From Pseudomonadota bacterium (lineage in GTDB: Bacteria > Desulfobacterota > Binatia > Binatales > Binataceae): a DNA stretch of 53,154 nucleotides. Positions 6,789 through 15,882 of this stretch are shown here, piece by piece (the first letter of the stretch is position 1; every line of letters starts with the position of its first letter). Both the position numbers and the translations under genes were made by a program. The notes beneath the pieces were generated by a model. The model was given only the letters and a program-made list of their open reading frames with translations. It did no database searches and was not told where the DNA came from. Where the stretch lies: the NCBI GenBank assembly GCA_021324455.1, contig JAJPJA010000090.1, positions 1 through 53,154 of the forward strand. Reading direction: 5' to 3'.

Positions 6789-8428
6789 TGGCGCAAGCCG
6801 AACGCAAACTCAAAGAGCTCAAGACCTCGCAACTCAAGCACGATATCGGCGCGCGCCGCGACCTGGTGGTGACGCTCAACACCCGCTCCCAGCCGCGGCT
6901 GATTTCATACGGCGACGATTTCATGGTGGCAAAGCTGCCGCCCGGGACGCGCGTGGTGTACCCGCCGCCGCCGCTGGAGCCGCTGCCCGATCCCGACGTG
7001 GCAATCCGCTACGCTTTGTTACATCCGGAAAACGCCGACCCGCTCTTCGCGCAGCTCAATCCCAACATGCGCGTGACCATCGCGATCGACGACATCAGCC
7101 TGCCGCTGCCGCCGATGCAGCGGCCCGATCTGCGCGAGCGGATGCTCAACATCGTGCTGCGGATGCTGGCCGATTACGGCGTCGACGACGTTCACCTGGT
7201 TATCGCCACCTCGCTGCATCGGCGCATGACCGAGGACGAGATTCGGCGGATGGTGGGGGAGCGCGTATTCAAGGCTTACTGGCCGGACCGGCTTTATAAC
7301 TTCGACGCCGAGAACCGGGCCGAAGTCGTGATGCTGGGCAAGACCGACCATGGCGAGGAAGTATGGCTCAGCAAACGCGCCGCCGAATCGGACCTGCTGA
7401 TCTATCTGAACATCAACCTGGTGCCGATGGACGGGGGGCACAAGTCGGTGGCGGTGGGGTTGGCGCCGTATCAGAGCCTGCGCCATCACCATAACCCCGC
7501 CACCCTGCGCGACAGCCATTCCTACATGGACCCGACCCGTTCGGGACTGCATCGCAGCGCCGACCGCATGGGCAAGGTGGTCAACCGCAACCTCAACGTG
7601 TTCACGATCGAAACCGCGATCAACAACCGCATGTACGGCGGACTGCTGGACTTCCTGCACAAGAACGAGGATCGCTTCACCGACTGGGATCGCGCGCGGC
7701 TGAGCGGTTTCAAATGGACGCTGGGCAACCTGTCCGACGGGCTGCGGCGCGAGATGCTGCGGCGCTACGCGGCGCCCTACGGGATGACCGGGGTGTGGGC
7801 GGGCGAGACCGAGGCGGTGCACGGCAAGGCGCTGGCGCGGGTGTTTCAGCAATACGCGGTGCCGGTCAAGGGCCAGAGCGACATTCTGATTGTCGGCGTG
7901 CCCTACATCTGCCCCTACAACGTCAATTCAATCATGAATCCGGTGCTGGTTCAGTGCACCGGGCTCGGCTACCTGTTCAACATGTATCGCAACAAGCCGC
8001 TGGTGCGCGCCGGCGGCACGCTGATTATCTGTCATCCGCTGCGCGACGAGTTTCATCCCGAGCATCATCCCAGTTACGTCGAGTTTTTCCATCGATGCCT
8101 GGCTGAGACCAACGAATCCACCGAGCTGGAGAAGAGGTTCGAAGCGGAGTTCGCGCGCAATCCCACCTATCTGCACATGTACCGCTACGGCAATGCCTAT
8201 CACGGAGTACATCCCTTCTACATGTGGTATTGGGGCGAGCCGGGGCGCCAGCATTTGGGGCGGATCATCGCCGCCGGATGCGAGGAGCCCGAAGTGGCGG
8301 CGCGGATGGGATGGGAGGCGGCGGACACGCTGGACCAGGCGATCGCGATGGCCACTTCGGAGCTGGGCCGCTCGGCTTCAATCACTTACCTTCATCTGCC
8401 CCCGCTGGTGATTGCCGATGTCGAATAA
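6788..8428 (+). CDS. LarA-fold (lactate racemase N-domain, DUF2088) protein
   Basis: A 546-residue protein related to nickel-pincer lactate racemase LarA. Visible matches are a Rossmann-like segment with LVIATSLHRRMTEDEI (His144 in the place of LarA His108) and GGHKSVAVGLAPYQSLRHHH. In the latter, Lys219 and His235 are 16 residues apart, exactly the separation of the LarA pincer Lys184 and Ni-binding His200; His144 to Lys219 is also 75 residues against 76 in LarA. Differences: the LarA D-x-T-R motif reads DDIS (101-104), and the second catalytic His appears replaced near Met214. At 546 residues it is longer than LarA (about 425). It overlaps both neighbours (1 nt and 11 nt). Substrate is unknown and probably not lactate. 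Confidence 0.8.
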   Translation: MAQAERKLKELKTSQLKHDIGARRDLVVTLNTRSQPRLISYGDDFMVAKLPPGTRVVYPPPPLEPLPDPDVAIRYALLHPENADPLFAQLNPNMRVTIAIDDISLPLPPMQRPDLRERMLNIVLRMLADYGVDDVHLVIATSLHRRMTEDEIRRMVGERVFKAYWPDRLYNFDAENRAEVVMLGKTDHGEEVWLSKRAAESDLLIYLNINLVPMDGGHKSVAVGLAPYQSLRHHHNPATLRDSHSYMDPTRSGLHRSADRMGKVVNRNLNVFTIETAINNRMYGGLLDFLHKNEDRFTDWDRARLSGFKWTLGNLSDGLRREMLRRYAAPYGMTGVWAGETEAVHGKALARVFQQYAVPVKGQSDILIVGVPYICPYNVNSIMNPVLVQCTGLGYLFNMYRNKPLVRAGGTLIICHPLRDEFHPEHHPSYVEFFHRCLAETNESTELEKRFEAEFARNPTYLHMYRYGNAYHGVHPFYMWYWGEPGRQHLGRIIAAGCEEPEVAARMGWEAADTLDQAIAMATSELGRSASITYLHLPPLVIADVE

Positions 8429-11400
8429 CACCAAGCAGCCGCAAGCCGCCGCCCGCGGCGGCAGCAAAAGCATGCCCGCGCTGGAGCGCGCGTTGGCCGG
8501 CCGGCGCATCCTGCTGACCGGCGCCACCGGTTTTCTGGGCAAAACGTTCCTCTACGTCCTGCTGCGCCATCATCCGGAGATCGAGCGCATCTATCTGCTG
8601 ATCCGGGGCGACGCCCGCACCGCGGCGGCGCGCTATCAGCGCGAGGTGGTGAGTTCGCCCGCGATGGATCCGCTGCGGGCGGAACTGGGGCCGCGCTTCG
8701 AGCGCTATCTTGAAGACCGCATCAGCGTGGTGCCCGGCGATATCTCCATCCAGGGACTGCTGGCGGCGGGACCGGAGGCGCTGCGCAGCGGCCAGATTGA
8801 CGCCGTGGTGCATTGCGCGGGGCTGGTCAATTTCGAGGCGTCGCTGGAGAAGGCGCTGGTCGCCAACACCATCGGCGTGGCCAACGTGGTCGAGTTCTGC
8901 CGCAAGCTGGGCGCGCGGATGCTGCACGTGTCGACCTGCTACGTGGCCGGCGGCGCCGACGGGCATCGCTATGAAGAGGATATCCCCCTGGACTGGTGCC
9001 CCGACGATCGCCAGGCCCGGTTCAACGTGCAGCGCGAAATCAAAGACGCGCTGGCCGCCATCGAACGGATCGAAGCGGCGTCGCACGAGCAGGCCAACTA
9101 CGCCGACTTCAGCGGCGGTGACGCGCAGGCGCGCGAGGGTATCAGCGAAGGCCGCCGCAAGCGCTGGGTCGAAGACAGGCTCAAGCAGGAAGGACTGGCG
9201 CGGGCGCAGCGCTGGGGATGGCCCAACACCTACAGCTACACCAAGAGCATGGGCGAGCAGCTGGTGCTGGCCGCGCGCGGCGAGCTGGAAGCAACCGTGG
9301 TGCGGCCCGCCGTCATCGAAAGCGCGGTCGCCGATCCGGCGCCGGGATGGAATCAGGGGGTCAACACCAGCGCTCCGCTCACCTATCTATCGGGCGAGGG
9401 ATTCCGCTTTTATCCCGCGCGCCCCGACCTCGTGCTCGACGTGATCCCGGTGGACCTGGTGGCGCATGCAATGGTGCCGGTGCTGGCCGCGCTGCTCCTG
9501 GGGCGGCACGAGCCCATCTACCAGCTCGGCACGTCGGATTGCAATCCGTTGCCGATGCGCCGGCTGGTCGAGCTGACCGCGCTGGCCAATCGCGAGTACC
9601 AGCGCGGCGGACGCGGCACCATGGGCAAGCTCGCGCCCCACCTGGAGGCGGTGATCGTCTCCCGAGAGGGCTACGAATTCGTCAGCCGCACGGCGCCCGA
9701 GTTGGTCAGGCAGGCGGTGGATTTCGCCCGGCACGCGGCGCGGCTGGAGCCCTCGCGCACGCGTCAATTCGACCGTCGGCTGGAGCGTTTTCTGGATCAG
9801 GTGGAAATCGCGCGTTCGCTGGTATCGGTCTATCTGCCATACATCCAGGATCTGGTTTACACCTTTCACTGCCGCAACATCCGCGCGCTATACTCGCGGT
9901 TGACGCCGGCCGACGCCAAACGCCATCCGTTCGCGCCCGAGAAGCTGGATTGGCGCGATTACTGGATCAACATCCATATCCCCGGTCTGCGCCGCCACAT
10001 CTTCCCGCAGTTGGATTTGCATACTCGTGGACGAGTACGCGCCGCCCGCCGCCATCGCAGCCTGATCGAACTGCTGGAGACGGCGGCCTCCAGATTCGGC
10101 GCCGCCGCCGCCCTGGCCGCGCACTATCAGGGCGGCGAGGAAACCGCGCTCAGCTATCGCGAAACCCGCGACCGCGCCGCGACGGCCGGTATGATGCTGG
10201 GCGGACGCGGCGTGCGCGCGGGCGATCGCGTGCTGCTGATCGGCGAAAACTCGCCCGACTGGGTGGTGGCTTTTTTCTCCATCCTGTACGCGGGAGCGGT
10301 CGCGGTGCCGCTCGATCACATGGTGTCGGCCGAGGAGCTGGCCGCCGTCTGCCGAATCGCCGAGCCGCGCGCGGCGCTGCTCTCCGAAGCGGCTCATCAG
10401 CGGCTGTCGGGATGTATCGGCGAATTGCCGGGGGAAATCGCGCAGTTGGAATTCGACGAGCTGGCCCGTCCCTTCCTGCTGCGCGCGGGCACCCCGCCCA
10501 AACCCGAAGTGGACCGCAAGGCGCTGGCCGCAATCTTTTTCACTTCCGGCAGCACCGGAACGCCCAAGGGCGTGATGCTCACGCACGGCAACCTGACCGC
10601 CGAACTCTCGATGATCTCGCGCGTCTTCGTGCTCAATCAGGACGAAGTGCTGCTCTCGCTGCTGCCGCTGCATCATACGTTCGAATTCACCTGCGGGATG
10701 CTGCTGCCGATCGCGAGCGGGTCGAAGATCGTCTATCCGATCGGGGTGGACGCGGCCAACCTGTCCAGCACACTGGCACAGGTGCGGCCCACGGCGATGA
10801 TCGGAGTGCCGGCGCTGTGGCAGGCGATTCATCGGCGGATACTGGATGAAGTCGAATCGCGCGGCGCCGTGGTGCACGCGGTATTCGACCGCCTGCGCGA
10901 CCTTAACCGGCGTCTGTGCGCCGATTTCGGCGTCAACCTCGGAGCCCTGCTGTTCCGCGCGGCGCATCAGGCGCTGGGCGGCCGCCTGCGGCTGGCGGTC
11001 AGCGGCGGCGCGGCGCTGCCCAATCGCGTCGCCGAGTTCTTCAACGACATCGGGCTGCGGCTGCTCGAAGGCTACGGCCTGACCGAAGCCGCGCCGGTGC
11101 TGAGCGTGGCCCATCCGGATGAACCGCTGATTCCGGGCTCGGTGGGCAGACCCCTGGCCGGCGTCGAGTTGAAACTGGCCGGCGGGAATGGCGACGAGGT
11201 GGGCGAGATCCTGGCGCGCGGCCCCAATGTGATGGCGGGCTATTATCGCGACCAGGCGGCGACTGACGCCGCACTCAGGGACGGATGGCTCCATACCGGG
11301 GATTTGGGCCGCTTCGACGACCACGGGCGGCTGTACATCGTCGGACGCGCCAAGGACGTAATCGTCGATGCCGGCGGGAACAACATTTACATCGACGAAG

Positions 11401-12737
11401 TCGAACAGGCCTACAGCCATTGTCCGTATCTGAAAGAGCTGGCTGTGGTGGGGCTCAAGACTCCCGGCGGCGAACAGGTCGCGGCGCTGGCGGTGCCGGC
11501 CTATGCGCGCGGACAAAGCCGCCGCAGCGTTCACGATCAGCTTCAGGCGCATTTCACCAAAGTCTCGGCCTCGCTCAATCCGCACAAGCGCATCAGGATT
11601 TTGCGCTTCACCGACAGCGACCTGCCGCGCACACGTACGCGCAAGATCAAGCGGGCCGAAGTCGTTCAACTTTTAAGCCGGATGATCGCGCAGGGCGGCG
11701 AGGAGCGCCGCGGCGAAGTCGACGTCGAGCCGTGGCTGGTGGAGACCCTCTCGCAGGTAAGCGCCGACGGCGCCAACATCTCCTCCGCCACGCGGCTGAT
11801 CGAGGATCTGGGACTCGATTCGCTGGCGCTGGCGGAGTTGGGCGAGCATGTGGCGGAGCGCACCGGACGCGAGCTGAGCCCCGAGGAATTGGGCAATCTG
11901 CGCACGGTCGAGGATTTGCAGCAGGCGATCGCGCAGGGATCCAGCCGTCCGCGGCTGCCCTCTTATGCGCATCTGGCGGAGCCCTGGACGCCGCGGCTGC
12001 CCGCGATCCTGCGCCGATTGGGCGAGGCGGCGGCCGGCGGCGCGCAGCGCGCGGTGCTCTCCGGATGGCTCAAGCCGCGGGTAATCGGGCGCGGCAACAT
12101 ACCGGCCAATCGCAACTTCGTGGTCGTGGCGAATCATTCCAGTCATCTGGATTTCGCCGTGGTGCGCGACGCGCTGGGGCCGATAGGCGACAAGCTGGTG
12201 GTGCTGGCCGCGCGCGATTATTTCTTCAACACCCCGATGCGCCGTCTGATCGCGCATAACTTCAGCCCGCTGATTCCGTTCGATCGCGAACGCGCGCAAC
12301 TGGAATCGCTCGACCAGGCGCTGGCGCAGCTGGCCGCCGGCCGCAGCGTGCTGATGTTCCCCGAAGGCACGCGCTCCACCGACGGGTCGCTGCAGGAGTT
12401 CAAAAGCGGCGCCGGATACCTGGCCTTGCGCAGCGGATGCGACGTGCTGCCGATCCATATCAGCGGCACGCACCAGGTGCTGGGCAAAGGCAGCGTCGTG
12501 CCGCGGCATCATCCGGTGGAAGTCAGGATTGGCGGCGTGATCGACAACGCGCTGCTGCGCGATATTGCCGAGAGCGGCGACGGCGCGGGCGCGTACCGCT
12601 CGGTGTCGGACTATCTGCGCCGCACCATCGCGGGCCTGCCGATGGGACATAAGCCGATGCGCGAGCGCGTCGAACCCAGAACGCATGAGCCTGTACGCCA
12701 TCGCCGGCGCGAAAACGTCCACGCCCGCCAGACATGA
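8418..12737 (+). CDS. Fusion: acyl reductase - acyl-AMP ligase - ACP - PlsC acyltransferase
   Basis: A 1439-residue multidomain lipid enzyme. Domains: (1) NAD(P)-binding fatty acyl reductase, residues 28-390, with GATGFLG (35-41) and Y272-x3-K276, followed by a FAR-C-like helical segment to about 540; (2) acyl-activating AMP-binding domain, 550-1085, with FFTSGSTGTPKG (707-718), YGLTE (886-890), HTGD (959-962) and a late Lys in TRKIKR; (3) acyl carrier domain, about 1105-1172, with GLDS and phosphopantetheine site Ser1135; (4) PlsC acyltransferase, 1215-1405, with NHSSHLD (1239-1245) and FPEGTRS (1314-1320). The ATG at 8418 overlaps the preceding gene by 11 nt. All catalytic motifs look intact. 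The order suggests activating a fatty acid, carrying it on the ACP, reducing it, and acylating a glycerol backbone; the myxobacterial ElbD ether-lipid enzyme is comparable in kind. Confidence 0.93.
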   Translation: MSNNTKQPQAAARGGSKSMPALERALAGRRILLTGATGFLGKTFLYVLLRHHPEIERIYLLIRGDARTAAARYQREVVSSPAMDPLRAELGPRFERYLEDRISVVPGDISIQGLLAAGPEALRSGQIDAVVHCAGLVNFEASLEKALVANTIGVANVVEFCRKLGARMLHVSTCYVAGGADGHRYEEDIPLDWCPDDRQARFNVQREIKDALAAIERIEAASHEQANYADFSGGDAQAREGISEGRRKRWVEDRLKQEGLARAQRWGWPNTYSYTKSMGEQLVLAARGELEATVVRPAVIESAVADPAPGWNQGVNTSAPLTYLSGEGFRFYPARPDLVLDVIPVDLVAHAMVPVLAALLLGRHEPIYQLGTSDCNPLPMRRLVELTALANREYQRGGRGTMGKLAPHLEAVIVSREGYEFVSRTAPELVRQAVDFARHAARLEPSRTRQFDRRLERFLDQVEIARSLVSVYLPYIQDLVYTFHCRNIRALYSRLTPADAKRHPFAPEKLDWRDYWINIHIPGLRRHIFPQLDLHTRGRVRAARRHRSLIELLETAASRFGAAAALAAHYQGGEETALSYRETRDRAATAGMMLGGRGVRAGDRVLLIGENSPDWVVAFFSILYAGAVAVPLDHMVSAEELAAVCRIAEPRAALLSEAAHQRLSGCIGELPGEIAQLEFDELARPFLLRAGTPPKPEVDRKALAAIFFTSGSTGTPKGVMLTHGNLTAELSMISRVFVLNQDEVLLSLLPLHHTFEFTCGMLLPIASGSKIVYPIGVDAANLSSTLAQVRPTAMIGVPALWQAIHRRILDEVESRGAVVHAVFDRLRDLNRRLCADFGVNLGALLFRAAHQALGGRLRLAVSGGAALPNRVAEFFNDIGLRLLEGYGLTEAAPVLSVAHPDEPLIPGSVGRPLAGVELKLAGGNGDEVGEILARGPNVMAGYYRDQAATDAALRDGWLHTGDLGRFDDHGRLYIVGRAKDVIVDAGGNNIYIDEVEQAYSHCPYLKELAVVGLKTPGGEQVAALAVPAYARGQSRRSVHDQLQAHFTKVSASLNPHKRIRILRFTDSDLPRTRTRKIKRAEVVQLLSRMIAQGGEERRGEVDVEPWLVETLSQVSADGANISSATRLIEDLGLDSLALAELGEHVAERTGRELSPEELGNLRTVEDLQQAIAQGSSRPRLPSYAHLAEPWTPRLPAILRRLGEAAAGGAQRAVLSGWLKPRVIGRGNIPANRNFVVVANHSSHLDFAVVRDALGPIGDKLVVLAARDYFFNTPMRRLIAHNFSPLIPFDRERAQLESLDQALAQLAAGRSVLMFPEGTRSTDGSLQEFKSGAGYLALRSGCDVLPIHISGTHQVLGKGSVVPRHHPVEVRIGGVIDNALLRDIAESGDGAGAYRSVSDYLRRTIAGLPMGHKPMRERVEPRTHEPVRHRRRENVHARQT

Positions 12738-12883
12738 TCGCGCCGTGGAGATGCGGGGATTTCTCGTGGGCTCCTGCGCACCGTCAGGTCAACCGGGCAA
12801 GGCCGGAGTTTCAAGTTCACATCGCGCTTCGTTTTAAAGGATTGCAGGAGAGCGAGGCAGCTTGAGAACGCCGGCGGCGGTTT

Positions 12884-14476
12884 CTATGCGGCGGGCGGGG
12901 CGTCCTGCAGCAGTTTGACGATGCGCTGGGGGGTGGCCAGCTTGATGAACACGCCCAGGCGGGGACCCTGCTTCTGGCCCAGCAGGACTTTGTACAACAA
13001 AGGGAAGATTTTGCCCGGCTTGTCGTAGTGGCGGCGGCCGATCTCGTAGATTTCCTTTTCGATCTCTTCCGCCGGCGCGCCGGGATGCTGGATCAGGAAA
13101 TCCACCAGTTCGCCGATTTGCTGCCGCTCCCGCGCGTCGGGCGTATGCCGCTGCCTGGTGGGTTCGATGAAGTCATGGTAGAAATTGAGCGCGCACTGCA
13201 CCAAACGGCTGGCCAGCCGCCGGGTGTCGTCGTCTGCCTTGATACCCGGATCGTAATGCGTCAGGTAGTTCCAGATCAGCTCCGGCTCCGACGTACCCAA
13301 CGCCGAAACCAGGTTCATGATCAGGCCGTAGCTCAGCTCCGATTTGAAACTGCGCACGCTGTCGGGCTGCAGGACGAATTCCAGTGCTGAGGTGCGCCGG
13401 CGTTCCTGGTCCGCGCTCGCCCAGCGGCGCAGCTCATCGAGGTATTCGTCGACGTATTGGGGAATCGCTTCGAGGAACAGCTTGCGGGCGCGGCGCGGAT
13501 TGAGGATCAGGAAGTACTTGAGCACTTCGATCGGCGCGTAGCGCTGCCATTGATCCACCGTGACGCCGCGGCCGACCGATTTGGAAACCTTGCGCCCTTC
13601 CTCGTCCAGGAACATCTCGTAGGCGAAGCCCAGCGGCGGATTGCCGCCCAGCAGCCTGACGATCTGTGCCGACAAACGGGCCGAATCGATCAGGTCCTTG
13701 CCGTACAGTTCGTAATCCACGCGCAGCGCGAACCATCGCAGCGCCCAATCGACCTTCCATTGCACCTTGGCCCTGCCCCCCAGCACGCTCTGCTCCCCCC
13801 TGTAGCCGCATCCGCGCGAGCCGCCGAAGCTGCGTTCGCAGCAGAACTCAACCGTGTAGCGCTCGGGATGGTAGGCGGTGACGAGGGTGGAGTTGATTTG
13901 GCCGCAGGATGGACAGACCGGCATAAAAGGCGACCATTGGGCGCGGTTTTCCTTGCGCAGGGTGGGCGCGATGATTTTGATGATCTCGCGGTGATTGTCC
14001 AGGATGAGCCGCAGCGCCGCGTCCAACCTGCCGCTGGCGTAAGTCTCGCTCGAAAGCATCAGCTCGTAATCGACCGCCACCGGCTTGAGAAAATCGGTCA
14101 GCATCCCGATCATGTGTGCGGAAAAGCTCTGGCAGCATCCGAAGGGATCCGGGATGCGGGAGACCGGCTGTCCGATGTAGGCCGCCGTCTGCTCGCGATT
14201 GGGCACGCTTTCGGGCACCTTGCGCAGCCCGTCCATGTCGTCGATAAAGACGATCAGGCGGCAGGGACGCGCCTGGTCGATCAGCTCGAACGCATGCCGC
14301 ACATAGGAGGGCCTCAGCACCTCGCCCATGGTGCCCAGATGAGGCAGGCCGGAGGGACCGAAGCCGCTTTCGATAATGGCCGGGCGGTTCGCCTCGTATT
14401 CGCCGACGCGCTCGGCCAGCTTGCGCGCTTCTTCATAGGGCCATAACTCGGCGGGGGGGGAGATCTGGTCGGTCAC
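12884..14476 (-). CDS. lysS: Lysyl-tRNA synthetase, class I
   Basis: A 530-residue class I LysRS, which charges tRNA-Lys with lysine in the cytoplasm. The HIGH-like signature is PHLGTM (45-50) and the KMSKS-like signature is KVSKS (296-300). A zinc-ribbon insert is visible (CPSCGQ at 188-193 and FCCERS..RGCG about 211-223). The C-terminal helical anticodon-binding region is complete, and length is typical. This enzyme form is known mainly from archaea and scattered bacteria (alphaproteobacteria, spirochaetes, some deltaproteobacteria), so it is a useful lineage hint. Its start overlaps the stop of the upstream zinc-ribbon gene by 4 nt (ATGA), showing coupling. Convergent with the lipid operon, 146 nt away. 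Confidence 0.96.
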   Translation of the reverse strand: MTDQISPPAELWPYEEARKLAERVGEYEANRPAIIESGFGPSGLPHLGTMGEVLRPSYVRHAFELIDQARPCRLIVFIDDMDGLRKVPESVPNREQTAAYIGQPVSRIPDPFGCCQSFSAHMIGMLTDFLKPVAVDYELMLSSETYASGRLDAALRLILDNHREIIKIIAPTLRKENRAQWSPFMPVCPSCGQINSTLVTAYHPERYTVEFCCERSFGGSRGCGYRGEQSVLGGRAKVQWKVDWALRWFALRVDYELYGKDLIDSARLSAQIVRLLGGNPPLGFAYEMFLDEEGRKVSKSVGRGVTVDQWQRYAPIEVLKYFLILNPRRARKLFLEAIPQYVDEYLDELRRWASADQERRRTSALEFVLQPDSVRSFKSELSYGLIMNLVSALGTSEPELIWNYLTHYDPGIKADDDTRRLASRLVQCALNFYHDFIEPTRQRHTPDARERQQIGELVDFLIQHPGAPAEEIEKEIYEIGRRHYDKPGKIFPLLYKVLLGQKQGPRLGVFIKLATPQRIVKLLQDAPPAA

Positions 14477-14688
14477 CGGTTTCTGCCTCGGAGGACGTTG
14501 GCAACCGCGTCATGGATCCAGGGGTCGATTTGCAGATCGCGGGTTTTTTCGGAGGCGAGCCGCAGCTTCACCCCGCAATTGGCGCAAATTAAGGCGGTTT
14601 GGCTCAGTCCGGAGTTGTCCTCAACCGTCATTTTGAGGAACCATTCCTTGATCGGACGGTTGCAAATCTGACAATTGGTATTGTCCAC
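14473..14688 (-). CDS. Small zinc-ribbon protein coupled to lysS
   Basis: A 71-residue hypothetical protein. Two CxxC pairs, CQIC near the N-terminus and CANC in the middle, form a treble-clef or ribbon-type zinc site. The rest is soluble, with no membrane segment. I start it at a GTG (14688) with AGGT about 9 nt upstream; an in-frame TTG at 14709 lacks a ribosome-binding site. It overlaps lysS by 4 nt and is probably translated with it. I do not recognise a named family. A role as nucleic-acid-binding accessory to translation is conceivable but only guilt by association. Confidence 0.7.
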   Translation of the reverse strand: MDNTNCQICNRPIKEWFLKMTVEDNSGLSQTALICANCGVKLRLASEKTRDLQIDPWIHDAVANVLRGRNR

Positions 14689-14740
14689 GGATGCGAGACC
14701 TGTACTCAATGGAAACTTCAGAATAAATTAAAGCGCCGCA

Positions 14741-14769
14741 CAGTGGTACAACAAACAGTGCTACAATAA
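14741..14769 (+). repeat. Tandem 14-nt direct repeat with embedded -10 element
   Basis: CAGTGGTACAACAA (14741-14754) and CAGTGCTACAATAA (14756-14769) are identical at 12 of 14 positions and offset by 15 nt. They lie in the 140-nt divergent region between the zinc-ribbon gene and the DHH gene. The second copy contains TACAAT (14762-14767), a good -10 for the rightward DHH gene, though the -35 is poor. On the minus strand TTGTTG and TTTAAT are 16 nt apart and could serve lysS. A repeated operator is possible. Confidence 0.45.
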
Positions 14770-14828
14770 AAGGATGTCGATTCCCGCGGGAGCCGCATCC
14801 GGCCGCGGGCTTCGCCTTCTGACGTTTC

Positions 14829-15851
14829 ATGGACCAATCTTACACCAGGGAAAGGCTCAAGGAACTTCGCGCACTGGTGGGCGAGAGCCAACGGGTCGCG
14901 ATCCTGCTGCAGGACGACCCCGACCCCGACGCCATCGCCAGCGGAATTGCGCTCAGAACTCTGCTGGGGCGCAACAAGCAGACTACACCGCTGTGCAGTT
15001 TCACCGAAATCACCCGCCCCGAGAACCGCGCGATGGTGCAGTTGCTGGAAATCGAGGTGGTCCCGGCCAGTCCCGAGTTGCTCGACAGCCACGACAAGGT
15101 TGCGATGGTTGACGTGCAGCCGCCGTATTTCGACGGCCGGCTGCATCATGCGGACATCGTCATCGACCATCACCCCGGCTACACCACCGGCAACGCGGTT
15201 TTCGAAGACGTGCGCACGCGCTACGGCGCCACCTCCACGATTCTGACCGAGTATCTTATCAGCGCCGGCGAACGGATCAGCGAGCGGCTCGCCACCGCGC
15301 TGCTGTACGGGATCAAGAGCGACACCCTGATGCTGTCGCGGCGGGTGACCGACGACGACCTGCAGGCGTTCACCTATCTGTATCCGCTGGCCAATTACAA
15401 CCTGCTGCGGCGCATCGAGCGGCCGGAGCTGCCGCTGTCGTTCGCGCGCATCCTGGCGCGCGCGATGAGCCGGCTCACGGTGCGCGACGAGCTGGCGGTG
15501 CTGCATCTGGGCCCGGTCAAACGCGACGATCTGATCGTGCAGATGGCGGATTTCTGCCTGCAGTTTGAAGGCGCGGAATGGGTCGCGGTTTCGGGCAAGC
15601 TGGGCGGCAACCTGGTCATCGCCGTGCGCAACCATGGCGCCGGACGCAGCGCCGGCGACGTCGTGCGCAGGCTGTTCGGCGATATCGGCAGCGCCGGCGG
15701 CCATCGCAACATGTCCAAAGCGGTCATCCCGCTGGACGCGTGGCGCAAGCGCGAGGGCAGCACCACCGACCGCCTGATCGAGAGCCGCCTGCGTGAACTG
15801 TTCGCGCGCGAGATCTCCCGGGTTGAGGACGAGGCGGATGGGCGCGGCTGA
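14829..15851 (+). CDS. DHH/DHHA1 phosphoesterase (NrnA-like)
   Basis: A 340-residue DHH-superfamily phosphoesterase. Members called NrnA degrade nanoRNA to mononucleotides and/or dephosphorylate 3'-phosphoadenosine-5'-phosphate with manganese. Motifs in order: LLQDDPDPDAIAS (Asp30, Asp32 and Asp34 replacing the usual HDNPD first motif, so the first-motif His is Gln/Asp here), MVDVQ (second Asp), IDHHPG (DHH motif), and GSAGGHRNMSKA in DHHA1, the GGH substrate-binding loop. Length matches the family. The ATG has no strong RBS. The next gene, HPr, follows after 137 nt containing a candidate structured leader. A PAP role would fit sulfur-nucleotide turnover, but no sulfate assimilation gene is present. 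Confidence 0.88.
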   Translation: MDQSYTRERLKELRALVGESQRVAILLQDDPDPDAIASGIALRTLLGRNKQTTPLCSFTEITRPENRAMVQLLEIEVVPASPELLDSHDKVAMVDVQPPYFDGRLHHADIVIDHHPGYTTGNAVFEDVRTRYGATSTILTEYLISAGERISERLATALLYGIKSDTLMLSRRVTDDDLQAFTYLYPLANYNLLRRIERPELPLSFARILARAMSRLTVRDELAVLHLGPVKRDDLIVQMADFCLQFEGAEWVAVSGKLGGNLVIAVRNHGAGRSAGDVVRRLFGDIGSAGGHRNMSKAVIPLDAWRKREGSTTDRLIESRLRELFAREISRVEDEADGRG

Positions 15852-15882
15852 TAGCGCCCCTCAATGGGAAATCCGGCGTAAA

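Noticed and set aside
9218..11669. Long overlapping frames within and antisense to the multidomain lipid enzyme
   Set aside because: No motifs, unusual composition, and the in-frame enzyme has every catalytic signature across the same bases.
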